From Bryobacterales bacterium (GTDB lineage: Bacteria > Acidobacteriota > Terriglobia > Bryobacterales > UBA6623): 64,000 nucleotides of DNA. The stretch covers positions 1 to 64,000 of the forward strand of contig JAPPMG010000024.1 in the NCBI GenBank assembly GCA_028819215.1. Direction: 5' to 3'. Each line of letters starts with the position of its first letter. The stretch's first letter is position 1. The position numbers and the translations under genes were made by a program. Below are positions 27,281-37,139 of this stretch, piece after piece. The notes below the pieces were generated by a model. That model saw only the letters and a program-made list of their open reading frames with translations, was not told the origin of the DNA and searched no databases.

Positions 27281-30061
27281 ATGAGCGACACGTCGCAGAA
27301 ACGCGCGATTCAGTTCCTGCTGGTACCAGACGCCAGCGCCGGTCGACGGTTGCGACGCCTGCTGGCAACCACCCGGGCGCGATCTGGGGTCGCCGTCGGG
27401 ACGTGGCACGATTTGCTGAGCCGGGCACGGGACGCATACTTCATTCCGGCACCAGCAGCAGACGAAGCCGAATTCGAGCGGGCCCTGGAAAGAGTCGACG
27501 GGGCGTTCTGGCAAGAAAGCCTCAGTGCCGCCCCAACCGAGACCACCCGCGCGCTGTACCGGGAATTCGCTGACGTAGTCTCGGCCTCGGACCCCGAGAC
27601 GGCACTAGCCAACCTGGATGTCTCGGCTCTGACCGATCGGCCGCGACGCACGATCGGCGACTTCAAGCGGCTCTACCGCCAGCTCGAAGCGTGCCTGCCT
27701 GCCGATCTGGAGGTGATCACGCGCTTGCTGCAAGTGGATTCCGAACAGGTGCGCCAGCCGCTCTGCGTACATCGCGTCAAGGAGTTGCCACACACATCTC
27801 GCTGGCAGGACGCACTGATCGACAGGCTCAACGCTGACGCCGCCGTGGCTGGCGCGACGCCGGACGAAGAGTTCTCCCAGACGCTCCAGGCTTGCCTTCA
27901 GGAGCGTCGCAGCGCCGCTTCGGACTCGGCACTTGGCATCCTGCAGCGCCGCCTCTTCGAACCAGAGGCTGTCACGGCTGCGGTGGACGGGACCACCCAG
28001 TGGGTGCGGGTGCGCGACTTCTACCAAGAAGCGGAGACCGCGGCTGGGATGGCGCAGCAGTTGCTGGCGGCCGACCCAGCACTGTCGCCACAGTCCATAG
28101 GCCTGCTGGTTCCGGACAGCTTCGAATACAGCGTTGCTCTTGAGGATGCGTTCGGGCTGGGGGGCCTGCCACTGTCGGGCCTGGTCAGCGAGCGCTGGCA
28201 GCGCGATCTCGGCAACGAGGCGGTGTTCCACTTTCTGTTCTGCCGCCAGAAACCCGCGCCGGCAATGGCTCTGGCGGTCTGCTTCTCTTCTCGGCTGATG
28301 CCGTGGCCCGCCGAAGACGGCGCACAGATGGCCCAAGCCGTCATGGACGGCGATTACGAGCCGCGCCTGCCGAGCCGACGCGGCAAGCCCGCGGAGCGGA
28401 TGCGCGACCTGCTCTTGGGTGGTGACACCGAGCCGTCGACACTCGCGGAGGCCTTGGCCGACTTCGCGTCACTGCTCGACGGCGGGGATCGCTTCGCGGC
28501 GCACGCACAGCGAGCCCGGGAGGGCGTGGAACGCGTACGCGGCGAACTGGCCGGTGCGCGGGCGCTTGACTGGACCTCCCTGCGACGAGCAGTCAATCCG
28601 ACCCTCATCTCGGCTGGCGCCAGCCCCAATCACAATCTCGAAGGCATCACCGTCTGGCGGGAAAGTGACGAGCCTTGGCGGCCGGTGCAGCACCTATTCG
28701 TGCTGGGCTTCTCCCATGGACACTATCCGAGGCGCCTAGGCACCTCTGCCGTGCTCGCTGAACCGGACCGTCGCGAAATCAGGAACAAGCTCGGCCTCCG
28801 GCTCGAGTCAAGAGCAGAGCGTCAATCCCGCCTGCGCAGGCTCTTCCGCAGGCAACTCGGGGCCGTATCGGGCACTGCCACGTTCTTCGTGCCGCACCGG
28901 AGCCCGGACGGCACGATCGAAGCTGCGTCCGACAGCTTGGCGTTCATCGAGCGCCTGCTCTCCCCGCCGGGAACCGCCGACCGCTTGGTCGCCACGTTGG
29001 ACTCGGCAACTGATCGCGGGCGGATTCGCCATGTAGCCCACGCCGAGAGTTGCGCGCCGACTCCGCCGAGAGAGCTTTACAGCGCGGAGCTTCGGTTTGG
29101 TCGGGACCTGCTGGCCCTGCGGACCGACAAGGCTGGCAACCTCCGTCCGGAGTCTCCCAGCAGTCTCGAGACTCTGCTCGTCTCGCCTCTGGCGTGGCTG
29201 CTCCGAAGAGTCCAGGCCGAGCCTCTTCAGTGGGCTCCCGAGGCAGCCGATCCCGCCGTGTTGGGCAACCTAGCCCACGGAGTCTTCGAGGACTTGTTCC
29301 CTTCCGGACGAGGATTGCTCAAAGACGAGGAGATCGGAGGACGCGTCGCGTCCGCGCTGGAGGGGCGCATTCAGCAGCACGCCCCGTTCTTCCGCAGCCC
29401 ACACTGGCGCATCGAGCGGCGCGAACTAGCCGCAGGGACCGCCCGCGCAGCGAAGGCGTGGCGGAGGGTGCTGGACGAGCTCGGGGCAACCGTCCTCGGC
29501 AATGAGCAGTGGTTTCGAGGCGAGGCGCTGGACATCCCGGTTGTCGGCAAAGCCGATCTCGTCCTAGGCATAGGCAACGACCACGCGCTGATCGTGGACT
29601 ACAAGTGGTCCAAGTCTTACGACCGACGCATCCGGATGGAGCGGGGCTATGAGAGCCAAGCAAGCCTATACCGCGAGATGGCCCGGAACGGGGGAATCCA
29701 AGCCCGCCGCGAGTCCGAGCTGGACCAGTCGGTCGGCGCTTCACTCGGCAAACCGCCGGTCCTCCCCGCGAGCATCGGGATTGTCTACTTCACCATGCGC
29801 GACGAAGTCTGCCTCTCCGATTCCGAGCCTCCGGGCCGGAATCGGGTCACTGGCTGGCACGCTATTGAAGGCGAAGTTGCGGAGGGGGCCATCGGCAAGA
29901 TTCGCAACCAGCTGGGGCAGGTGCGAAAGGGCGAGATCGAGATGAACTGCCAAGGCGACCGGGAGGCATTCAAGAAGGACTGGGGAGTCACCGCCTTCGC
30001 GTTGGACCTCAGTCCACTCGTTGAGTTGTTCGCTGCAGAGGCAGCTGCTCGGAATTCATGA
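27281..30061 (+). CDS. addB: AddB-like PD-(D/E)XK nuclease subunit
   Basis: 926 residues. The N-terminal two thirds resemble an inactivated helicase-like scaffold (VGTWHDLLSRARDAYF; SIGLLVPDSFEYSVALEDAF; LFVLGFSHGHYPRRLGTSAVL), with no Walker A. The C-terminus is a RecB-family nuclease: NLAHGVFEDLFPSG, then GKADLVLGIGNDHALIVDYKWSK with the D and DxK metal-binding residues, then GYESQASLYREM. It should pair with the next gene as an AddAB-type helicase-nuclease that resects double-strand ends for RecA. Its last base overlaps the addA start (ATGA), so the two are translationally coupled. The symbol is by analogy; sequence similarity to classical AddB is distant. Confidence 0.78.
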   Translation: MSDTSQKRAIQFLLVPDASAGRRLRRLLATTRARSGVAVGTWHDLLSRARDAYFIPAPAADEAEFERALERVDGAFWQESLSAAPTETTRALYREFADVVSASDPETALANLDVSALTDRPRRTIGDFKRLYRQLEACLPADLEVITRLLQVDSEQVRQPLCVHRVKELPHTSRWQDALIDRLNADAAVAGATPDEEFSQTLQACLQERRSAASDSALGILQRRLFEPEAVTAAVDGTTQWVRVRDFYQEAETAAGMAQQLLAADPALSPQSIGLLVPDSFEYSVALEDAFGLGGLPLSGLVSERWQRDLGNEAVFHFLFCRQKPAPAMALAVCFSSRLMPWPAEDGAQMAQAVMDGDYEPRLPSRRGKPAERMRDLLLGGDTEPSTLAEALADFASLLDGGDRFAAHAQRAREGVERVRGELAGARALDWTSLRRAVNPTLISAGASPNHNLEGITVWRESDEPWRPVQHLFVLGFSHGHYPRRLGTSAVLAEPDRREIRNKLGLRLESRAERQSRLRRLFRRQLGAVSGTATFFVPHRSPDGTIEAASDSLAFIERLLSPPGTADRLVATLDSATDRGRIRHVAHAESCAPTPPRELYSAELRFGRDLLALRTDKAGNLRPESPSSLETLLVSPLAWLLRRVQAEPLQWAPEAADPAVLGNLAHGVFEDLFPSGRGLLKDEEIGGRVASALEGRIQQHAPFFRSPHWRIERRELAAGTARAAKAWRRVLDELGATVLGNEQWFRGEALDIPVVGKADLVLGIGNDHALIVDYKWSKSYDRRIRMERGYESQASLYREMARNGGIQARRESELDQSVGASLGKPPVLPASIGIVYFTMRDEVCLSDSEPPGRNRVTGWHAIEGEVAEGAIGKIRNQLGQVRKGEIEMNCQGDREAFKKDWGVTAFALDLSPLVELFAAEAAARNS

Positions 30062-33000
30062 GACCGCTGCAAAGACTGAGCATCGTTCCTGCCGGGGCCG
30101 GCTCCGGCAAGACCTTTGCGATCCAGCAGAGGTTAGGGGAGTGGGTCGCGTCAGGCAAGGTCGCTCCCGAGAAGATCATGGCTGTCACCTATACCGAGGC
30201 AGCGGCCAATGAGCTGCGCGAGAGGATCAGCTCGAAGTTGCTGGATCTGGGGCGCGTCGATGAAGCGTTGCGCCTGTCGGAGGCCTACATCACCACCATC
30301 CATGGCTTCGGGTTGCGCGTGCTCGCGGAATTCGCCTTTGATGCGGGAGCTTCACCAAAGCCACGCCTTTTGAACGACTACGAACAGAGCACGCTGATAC
30401 GTCGAGCGCTTGCGCGCACCGACACGGCCGACAAGATCGCAGAGCGGTTGGAAGCATTCGGGTATTCCTACGACTTTTCCAAGAACCGCGCTGCGGTCGA
30501 CGTCTTTCGTGACGACATACTGGCTGTGATCGGGATCCTCCGCTCGATCGGCGCCAATTCAGATGGCAGAACAGATCGACTGATTGTGAAGACCGCGGAG
30601 CGCCTGATCGAAAGCTACGGAAGAACCGCGAACGAAGAGAAGATCCGCGAGACATTGCGGGATGCAGTCTCCGCGCTGCTGCGGGAATTTCCAGACTGCA
30701 TGGACCGCGCCTACGGTGCGAGCGCGGCTGCCCGCGAGGACTTCATTCGCGACTTTCGCAACCTCACCCGAGCTTCGCACGGCAACGCACTAGGACACGA
30801 CTGGAGACTGTGGCAGGCGCTCAGGAAGCTGCGCACCTCGAACAGGCGCCTTAAGTTGCCGGAGCGGTACGACACACTAGCCTGCCTAGTGAAAGAGGCG
30901 GCCGCGCGCTTGCACGACCATCCAGGCCCCCGCGAGCACGCGATCGAACATGTCTCCGCGTTGCTGAGAGCCGCCAACGGAGCTCTGCGGCACTACGATG
31001 AGGCGAAGCGGCAAGCTGGCTTGGTCGACTACGACGACATGATTTCGATGGCGGGCCGCCTGTTGCGGACGCAACCGGCAGTGCTGGACACGCTGGCCGG
31101 ACGCATCGACTGCATGGTTGTGGACGAATTCCAGGACACTAACCCACTCCAGTTTGAGCTGCTGTGGAAGCTGCGGGACGCGGGCGTACCCACACTGATC
31201 GTCGGTGATCTCAAGCAAGCCATCATGGGCTTCCAAGGCGCCGACCCGCGCCTGTTTGAAGCGTTGATCGACAACAATCCGGAGCACGCCAGCCCGCTGA
31301 CCCGAAACTGGCGTTCGCAGCCGCGATTGATGCACGCCATCAACGCCTTCGGGCGGGCGCTGTTTCCATCCAAGCCCGAGTACGCGCCGTTGCAGCCCCA
31401 AGCACCGGCCAGCCCGATGGAGCCGCTGGAAGTCGTGTGGTTCCCAGTCAACACCAGATCCGGCGGTCGCCGGGCCAGAGCCTACACGATTGGCGAGCGA
31501 ATCCGGCAGTTGCTCGCCGACCCCAAGCAAAGAGTGATCGACCCGGAGACCAAGCGCCCGCGTAGATTGCGCGGCGGGGACATCGCAGTGTTGTGCCAGA
31601 CACACGCGGCACTAGCGACGTACGCAGCCATGCTGCGCGCTGCGGGCTTGCAAGTGAACTGCACCGAGGACGGATGGCTGCAGTCGCGGGCGGTGCAACT
31701 CGCTTGGTACGCACTGTCGTACCTCGCCAATTCCGCCGACCGGCACGCAGCGCTCTATCTCGCTGTCACAGAGCTGGGCTCGCTGAGCCTAGAGGAAGGT
31801 CTGCGCCAGCTAATCGAGCAGGACCGGGTCGAGGACCCCTTGCTTCGCAAGCTGGATGCTCTGGCGGAGGGCGTCGCGGACCGGACCATCTATGCGCTGG
31901 TTGCGGATACGCTGGCGGCCATGAGACTGTTCGACCATGTCTCGCTCTGGCCGGATGGCGAACAGGCTCGGGCGAACCTCGTCCATCTGATGGGCTTGGC
32001 CGCCGAGTTCATGAACTCGAACCGCGAGGCACTCGCCCACGGGGGCTACCACGGATCGGGCATCCAGACGTTCCTCGCCTGGCTGAGGGCGAAAGCCGAG
32101 CAGGATGACCGTCAGCCCGAGAAGAAGGTGTTGGACGAAGACGCCGTTGTGCTGCGCACATGGCATAGCTCGAAGGGGCTCGAATGGCCGGTCGTAGCGG
32201 TCTGCCAACTGGATCACGAATTCGGAGCACGTCTTCCAGAGCTGGCACTTGGATACGAGTCCTTTGGTGACCTATCCCGCCTCCTGCAGCAGGTACGCAT
32301 CGTCTACTGGCCGAACTATGCAAATCCGGAACGAAACGTGTTGGCGCGAATCGCTCTCCGCGCAGCTGCCGAGACCGAGGCTCGCCGCCTACTCTACGTG
32401 GCGGTCACCCGAGCCCGGGACCGCTTGATCTTGGAATGGCCCGAGTACATTGAGAAACGACGGCAAGACGAGGCCAGCGTCCTTGGGCGGATGGCTGAAG
32501 CGCTGCACAGTGGGAATCAGTCCTTGTATGAGCAGCCGGAGGCAGTTGCAAGGAACATCTTGCAGGACCTCGGGAATCAGTTGGCCGAGAAAGTCCCTGC
32601 CAAGAGCAGTTACTGGTCACTGCTGCGCATTCACTGCCGACTTGACAAGGACTACGGTACGGACGCTGACCAGAGAAACCCAACGCTTGTAGTCGATGGC
32701 GAGAAGATCCCCTGCCTAGCGTCCAAGGGATATGTAGAACTCCCCGAATCAGTACGTTCCGCCGACCCCGCAGAGCCAACAGAGCTACCGCTCACGGGTC
32801 GGCGGGCCATCCGGCCCGCACGCCTGCCGAGCGAATCGACACCCGACTCTCGCAAGCCGTCTGAAATAGGCGACACATACGAGTCCGCCGCTCCAGTGCG
32901 CCACGAACGCTACGGCGACGGACTGGCCCTGAACCTCAACCTCTACGGCGTTGAGCTAGGCACGTTCCTGCACCGCTGCTTCGAAGTGCTCGGCAGCCGT

Positions 33001-33411
33001 CCAGATCTGGCTCCGCGGATTTCGGAGTTGACCGGGGTCGAGGCGAGTGCAACCGAGGTCTCGGCGATCGCCGCCGCCGTGCAGCGATTCGAGTCGTGGC
33101 TCAACCGGAACGGCACTCAGGAAGTGCTCAGAGAGTGGCCTCTGCTGATGCTGGACGCGAGCGGATCGGTCGTTTCGGGAACCGCTGACCTGATCGCCTG
33201 TTCGCCCGATGGCGTCTGGGTCATCGATCACAAGTCTGACAACATCGACGATCCTGCCGAAGCCTTCCAGAAGTACCGCGGCCAACTCGATTCGTATGCC
33301 GCCGCCTTGGCCGCCCAAGACATGCGTGTGCTCGGGGTGGGGATTAACTGGATCCGGCTCGGCGTGGTGACGCTACGCGATGTCGCGAATGCTGACCGGC
33401 AGAAGTGCTGA
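30058..33411 (+). CDS. addA: AddA-like UvrD-family helicase/nuclease
   Basis: 1117 residues. Superfamily 1 helicase: motif I PAGAGSGKT (11-19), motif Ia AVTYTEAAANELRERI, TTIHGFGLRVL, motif II MVVDEFQDTNPLQFELLWKL, motif III LIVGDLKQAIMGFQGADPRLF, motif V-like TWHSSKGLEWPVVAVCQLDHEFG, motif VI LLYVAVTRARDRLILEW. The C-terminal 200 residues form a PD-(D/E)XK nuclease: GTFLHRCFEVLG, GTADLIACSPDGVWVIDHKSD, YRGQLDSYAAAL. It unwinds and degrades double-strand ends with AddB. Start ATG 30058 overlaps addB. It converges with a DHDPS-family gene 4 bp after its stop. Confidence 0.88.
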   Translation: MRPLQRLSIVPAGAGSGKTFAIQQRLGEWVASGKVAPEKIMAVTYTEAAANELRERISSKLLDLGRVDEALRLSEAYITTIHGFGLRVLAEFAFDAGASPKPRLLNDYEQSTLIRRALARTDTADKIAERLEAFGYSYDFSKNRAAVDVFRDDILAVIGILRSIGANSDGRTDRLIVKTAERLIESYGRTANEEKIRETLRDAVSALLREFPDCMDRAYGASAAAREDFIRDFRNLTRASHGNALGHDWRLWQALRKLRTSNRRLKLPERYDTLACLVKEAAARLHDHPGPREHAIEHVSALLRAANGALRHYDEAKRQAGLVDYDDMISMAGRLLRTQPAVLDTLAGRIDCMVVDEFQDTNPLQFELLWKLRDAGVPTLIVGDLKQAIMGFQGADPRLFEALIDNNPEHASPLTRNWRSQPRLMHAINAFGRALFPSKPEYAPLQPQAPASPMEPLEVVWFPVNTRSGGRRARAYTIGERIRQLLADPKQRVIDPETKRPRRLRGGDIAVLCQTHAALATYAAMLRAAGLQVNCTEDGWLQSRAVQLAWYALSYLANSADRHAALYLAVTELGSLSLEEGLRQLIEQDRVEDPLLRKLDALAEGVADRTIYALVADTLAAMRLFDHVSLWPDGEQARANLVHLMGLAAEFMNSNREALAHGGYHGSGIQTFLAWLRAKAEQDDRQPEKKVLDEDAVVLRTWHSSKGLEWPVVAVCQLDHEFGARLPELALGYESFGDLSRLLQQVRIVYWPNYANPERNVLARIALRAAAETEARRLLYVAVTRARDRLILEWPEYIEKRRQDEASVLGRMAEALHSGNQSLYEQPEAVARNILQDLGNQLAEKVPAKSSYWSLLRIHCRLDKDYGTDADQRNPTLVVDGEKIPCLASKGYVELPESVRSADPAEPTELPLTGRRAIRPARLPSESTPDSRKPSEIGDTYESAAPVRHERYGDGLALNLNLYGVELGTFLHRCFEVLGSRPDLAPRISELTGVEASATEVSAIAAAVQRFESWLNRNGTQEVLREWPLLMLDASGSVVSGTADLIACSPDGVWVIDHKSDNIDDPAEAFQKYRGQLDSYAAALAAQDMRVLGVGINWIRLGVVTLRDVANADRQKC

Positions 33412-33415
33412 GGCC

Positions 33416-34330
33416 CTACAGGACAGGCTCGTAGCGGGCCATGAGCGACTCCAGTTCCTTCACTTCTTCCGGTCGCACTTCCGGCAGGGGAGGCCGGACC
33501 GGGCCTGCCGGCTTGCCCAAGATTTCCATTGCCTTCTTCATGACGCTGACCTCATAGCCCTTGCGACGGGCACGCATGGCGTACAGGGGCAGCACGTAGT
33601 TGCGCATCAGCCGGCCTAGGCTGGGGGAGTCGAGCATCGAGGCCCGCTCGTGCAGCTGCAGGGAAAGCCGAGGGGCGATGGTGGCAATGCTCGAGGTGTA
33701 GGTGCGCACGCCGATGGAGTAGTAGCCGGGGACCATGTCGTCGCCGATCCCGCCGATCCAGTGCAGCTTGTCGCCGCAGCGCTCCATGACGCGCTGGTAG
33801 TTGCGAATGTCGCCCTGCCCTTCCTTGAGCGCTATCAGGTTCGGGATCTCGGACGCCAGCCGGAAGACCTGCGACGGACTCAAGTTGACGGTGTCCCGCG
33901 AATACAAGAACAGGCCTAGGTCTACCGCCTCGCCAATCGCCTTGTAGTAGCGCATCAGTCCCTCGAAATCAGCATTCGGGTAGTAGGGCGGAAACATCAA
34001 GATTCCGTGAGCGCCTGCCTCTTGGGCCTTGCGCGCAAGTTCGACCGACAGCCCGCCGCCGAACCCCACCCCTGCCAGCACCGCGGTCTTGTCCCCGACT
34101 TCTGCCACTGTGGCTTCCACCAGCTGCAGGTGCTCCTCTGGAGTCACCGAGTAGAGCTCCCCCGTACCGCCTGCGGCGACCACCGCGCAGAGCGGGAACT
34201 TCACCATCTCGGCAACGTTGGTGCGGTAGGCATCGATGTCCAGCGAGTAGTCGGCCTTGAAGTTGGTGACCGGGAAAGCAATCACGCCCTCCAGCCGCGA
34301 GCGCAGTTCAGTCGGCGTCATGGAATCCAT
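33416..34330 (-). CDS. DHDPS-family lyase, 5-dehydro-4-deoxyglucarate dehydratase-like
   Basis: 304 residues (or 301 if M4 is the start). Class I lyase TIM barrel of the DapA/NAL family. The segments GVIAFPVTNFKADYSLDIDAY and VVAAGGTGELYSVTPEEH, the catalytic tyrosine in LFLYSRDTVNLS and the Schiff-base lysine in NLIALKEGQGD are present. The sequence style best matches KdgD-type 5-dehydro-4-deoxyglucarate dehydratases, which make 2-oxoglutarate semialdehyde from glucarate breakdown. No glucarate dehydratase is in the window, so the substrate is inferred. Cytosolic. It is one of three DHDPS-family genes here. Confidence 0.8.
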   Translation of the reverse strand: MDSMTPTELRSRLEGVIAFPVTNFKADYSLDIDAYRTNVAEMVKFPLCAVVAAGGTGELYSVTPEEHLQLVEATVAEVGDKTAVLAGVGFGGGLSVELARKAQEAGAHGILMFPPYYPNADFEGLMRYYKAIGEAVDLGLFLYSRDTVNLSPSQVFRLASEIPNLIALKEGQGDIRNYQRVMERCGDKLHWIGGIGDDMVPGYYSIGVRTYTSSIATIAPRLSLQLHERASMLDSPSLGRLMRNYVLPLYAMRARRKGYEVSVMKKAMEILGKPAGPVRPPLPEVRPEEVKELESLMARYEPVL

Positions 34331-34379
34331 TGTCGCACCGGCAGTTTCGGCGCTTCGGGAAGCGATTCCCGTTCGCCGC

Positions 34380-35621
34380 TCAAGCCCGCACGATCCCCGA
34401 AATGTCGATCAGATGCAGCTGCCGGCCCTCGCCGCCGTGCGGGGAATCGATGACTACCTTAGTCCCGTCCGGGCTGAACCTCGGGTGGGTGTCACAACGC
34501 CACTCGCCCTGATACTCGACGGGGGAGTAGAAGTGGCCCAGCGGCACGCGGCGACCGCTGCTCACCTCGTACAGGTACGGATGTTGCAGCCGATCCTCGT
34601 CCGGGTAGGTGTCGTTCAGGATCCACGCGTTTCCCGGCAGGTAAGTGCAATGGCCGTTTAGCGGCATGACTTCGGGGCCGATGACTTCCGTCTCCTCCGT
34701 GCGGTCCCGATATAGGTAGAACTTGTCCCCGTGCGTTGGGTGCCACGCCCACGCCAGCACTGTCTCGGGATCACGCCAGATGAAGTGCGAAGTCTTGCCG
34801 TAGGGATCCAGCACGTATGGCTCCGAGCCATCGCTGCCCACCGTGAACATGCGCGTACCGAACCGGCCCCGCCCGTCCGCCGCGCGCCAGCGATGCAAGA
34901 AGATCAGGCGCGATCCGTCGGGAGAGACCAAGAGATGGTTGAAGTAGTGCTTCATGCCGGCGGTCTCGGAATGTGGATTCGGGATCGCCGCGGCCTCGGC
35001 CACCGAGATCAGCAGCTCTCGCTCGCCAGTGGCGAGGTCCACCTTCCATATGCCGACATCATCCGGAGCTAGCACCTCGGAGTTAGGATCCGGGATGCCG
35101 ACATAGCCATAGCCGGGTCGCGTGTCGTTGAGCCTGCGGAAATCGGTCGAGACGGCCCAAGCGCCGTCGGGAGAGAGCGCGTAGATGGCGGACGGGATCG
35201 TGCGCATCGCTCCACTGCTCACGTCTAGGATCCGGCTGACGTAGGCACCGTCTTGGCGGTCGTTCCAGACCACCTCGCTGGACGAGCCGGGAATCCACTG
35301 CAGCATGCAGCCCTGCTGCCATCCCCAAGCCGTGCTGCTGCCCAAGTCGGTCCAGCGGTCGCCGTCCTCGAGATCGACCATGCCGATCCGGATCTCGTCG
35401 TCGGCCTGCGGAGAGCGGTGTTCGAAATCGACTTCCATTCCCAGCACCAAGCGGTTCGCGGGATCGAATTCGAGCTTGTCGTAGTAGCCGAACCAATGAT
35501 GCTTCGGCCCACTTGTCAATGTTCGAACCGGCGGCAGACCGGCGTCCTCGCTCGACCCGCAAGAGGCGGCTAGGCCTGCCGAACCGGCAACGAGGAATTC
35601 GCGGCGCGTTTGTCCCAGCAT
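34380..35621 (-). CDS. Tat-exported propeller protein, oligogalacturonate-lyase-like
   Basis: 413 residues. The N-terminus MLGQTRREFLVAGSAGLAASCGS has a twin-arginine motif and a lipobox-like end, so a Tat-exported lipoprotein is likely. The rest looks like a seven-bladed propeller: HHWFGYYDKLEFDPANRLVL, AWGWQQGCMLQWIPGSSSEVVWN, FNHLLVSPDGSRLIFLHRW, PLNGHCTYLPGNAWILNDTYPD, HPRFSPDGTKVVIDSPHGG. The HYFNHLLVSPDG region and the His residues recall oligogalacturonate lyases and TolB-like proteins, but identity is not certain. It probably handles plant- or algal-type polysaccharide fragments in the periplasm. Confidence 0.65.
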   Translation of the reverse strand: MLGQTRREFLVAGSAGLAASCGSSEDAGLPPVRTLTSGPKHHWFGYYDKLEFDPANRLVLGMEVDFEHRSPQADDEIRIGMVDLEDGDRWTDLGSSTAWGWQQGCMLQWIPGSSSEVVWNDRQDGAYVSRILDVSSGAMRTIPSAIYALSPDGAWAVSTDFRRLNDTRPGYGYVGIPDPNSEVLAPDDVGIWKVDLATGERELLISVAEAAAIPNPHSETAGMKHYFNHLLVSPDGSRLIFLHRWRAADGRGRFGTRMFTVGSDGSEPYVLDPYGKTSHFIWRDPETVLAWAWHPTHGDKFYLYRDRTEETEVIGPEVMPLNGHCTYLPGNAWILNDTYPDEDRLQHPYLYEVSSGRRVPLGHFYSPVEYQGEWRCDTHPRFSPDGTKVVIDSPHGGEGRQLHLIDISGIVRA

Positions 35622-35981
35622 CGGCGATTACAGTAGCACCGCGAGTCGGAATAGGGTGATTGTCGGACGGATTTAGTAATGAGCTACTTGAGGTCAGGGA
35701 AGGAGGGGGTAGCAGGGGACCTAGCCACCCTTGTTAGAGAAGTGCTTGGAGGAGGTCGAACTCCACGACCGGGCGCGCCCCGCGGTGGAACAGCAGGATA
35801 TTTCCCGCCGCCGTAGTGGCGACCGCTGCGACCTCGCTTTAGTGCCACGGTGCGGGCGTTCCGGCCGCCCTCGTGGCGGGAAGCGGCCATTCGACTTCTC
35901 AGAGTCCCTGCTGGGAACTCGCCGAGCAAGCGGCCGCGGCAGCGAGAGGGCATAAGCAAACCGAGCGCATCGTGAGCCCAG
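35622..35981. other. Intergenic region, 360 bp
   Basis: It lies between the propeller gene and a Tat-exported DHDPS-family gene, both on the minus strand. The right end next to 35621 carries the -10 described below. The rest is GC-rich, and I see no gene, repeat or terminator in it. Confidence 0.4.
35630..35635 (-). promoter_or_regulatory. Extended -10 TGC-TACTGT immediately before a start codon
   Basis: Minus-strand TGCTACTGT ends 8 nt before the ATG at 35621, with no Shine-Dalgarno between. The mRNA would be leaderless or nearly so. Confidence 0.4.
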
Positions 35982-36983
35982 TCAGACCCTCAAGTATGGC
36001 TTGAGAGCCGCGAAGTTGTGCTCGATTTCCGCCACCGCGTCGCGCGAGTAGACGTAGTCGCCGCGTCGGGACGCGGTGGTCTTGAAGACGCCGCGGCGCT
36101 TCATCATGTACGACCGCAGCCCGGGAATGGCCTGCTCGAGGTTGGTCATTAGCAACAGCTTGCTGTACAGATCGCGAACCTCGTCGCGCTTGCCCGCCAA
36201 GTGCAGGTCCCAGAGCTGCGCGTAAACGTCGCCGTACATCGGACCGCCGGTCAGCGTGCCGTCCATTCCCAAGCGCATCTCGTAGCTCCATCCTCGGGCG
36301 CGGAAAGCGCCCAGAATGATCTTGATCGCCCCGGGGCGATGCTTCGCCATCGCCTTCATGCGCTCGATAGCCGTCGCTACGCTCCGGTATTCCTCCTTCA
36401 GGTAGCCGAAGTTGTCGAATTTGCCGCCCATTTCCACAATGAACTCGACGGTCGGCTCGACCTTCTGCGATCCGCCGGCTGTCTGTATGAACACCGGGCG
36501 CCGAGCAACCTTGCAGAGTTCGCTGTAGTACTCGCGGTAGTCGTCGAGTGATTGCGCCCGTGTTGGCGGGATGGCGATGACAGCGTCCGGCTCCAGATCC
36601 TCAGCGCGCCGGGCGAACTCAAGCATCGACGGAGTGTCTTCCGCCTGCACGCCGAGGACGAGGGCCGGCTTGCGCCCCTTGGCGGCCTTGGCGATGACTT
36701 CCATGCCGCGCATCCGCTCGAGTTTCGAGAGATAGCTCAGGTCGCTGGCGTTTTGGGGCCAGACCATGCCTTGCACGCCGCAACGGTCCAGGAACTCGAC
36801 TTCGGCCTCGAGGTCGCTGTAGTCGATCGCCTTGCTCGCCGTGTACGGCGTTGCCAGAATCATGAACGCCCCGCGCAGGGGCTTCTCTGCCAATGCGGCC
36901 TCGGTCCGTCCCGGCGATGCCAGCGCAGCGGAGGCGAGGAGCCCGAAGCTGTCGCGACGAGTGAACCGGACAGGGCAGGCCAT
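35982..36983 (-). CDS. Tat-exported DHDPS/NAL-family lyase
   Basis: 333 residues from ATG 36983 (GGAG 8 nt upstream); an earlier in-frame ATG at 37076 would bury the signal. Twin-arginine leader RFTRRDSFGLLASAALASPG. The rest is the DapA/N-acetylneuraminate-lyase TIM barrel: GAFMILATPYTASKAIDYSD, GVQGMVWPQNASDLSYLSKLER, RRPVFIQTAGG, and the Schiff-base lysine in NFGYLKEEYRS. Members are normally cytosolic aldolases or dehydratases, so Tat export is unusual and suggests a periplasmic keto-acid substrate. The GTGELYS motif of the classical family is replaced by ASDLSYLS. The substrate is unknown. Confidence 0.75.
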   Translation of the reverse strand: MACPVRFTRRDSFGLLASAALASPGRTEAALAEKPLRGAFMILATPYTASKAIDYSDLEAEVEFLDRCGVQGMVWPQNASDLSYLSKLERMRGMEVIAKAAKGRKPALVLGVQAEDTPSMLEFARRAEDLEPDAVIAIPPTRAQSLDDYREYYSELCKVARRPVFIQTAGGSQKVEPTVEFIVEMGGKFDNFGYLKEEYRSVATAIERMKAMAKHRPGAIKIILGAFRARGWSYEMRLGMDGTLTGGPMYGDVYAQLWDLHLAGKRDEVRDLYSKLLLMTNLEQAIPGLRSYMMKRRGVFKTTASRRGDYVYSRDAVAEIEHNFAALKPYLRV

Positions 36984-37139
36984 GGTGGGCTCCGACGTGA
37001 TTGTAACCCCGTACGATCTCCTCGGTTTCGTGCCGATCCCCGAATGCCACTGCGGGCAACCCTCGGTGCCGGTCACCCCGGCGCCTGCCGGATCGAGTTG
37101 TCGCCGACCGGGCGTCGCGCCGTACAGGGCCTACCGCGC

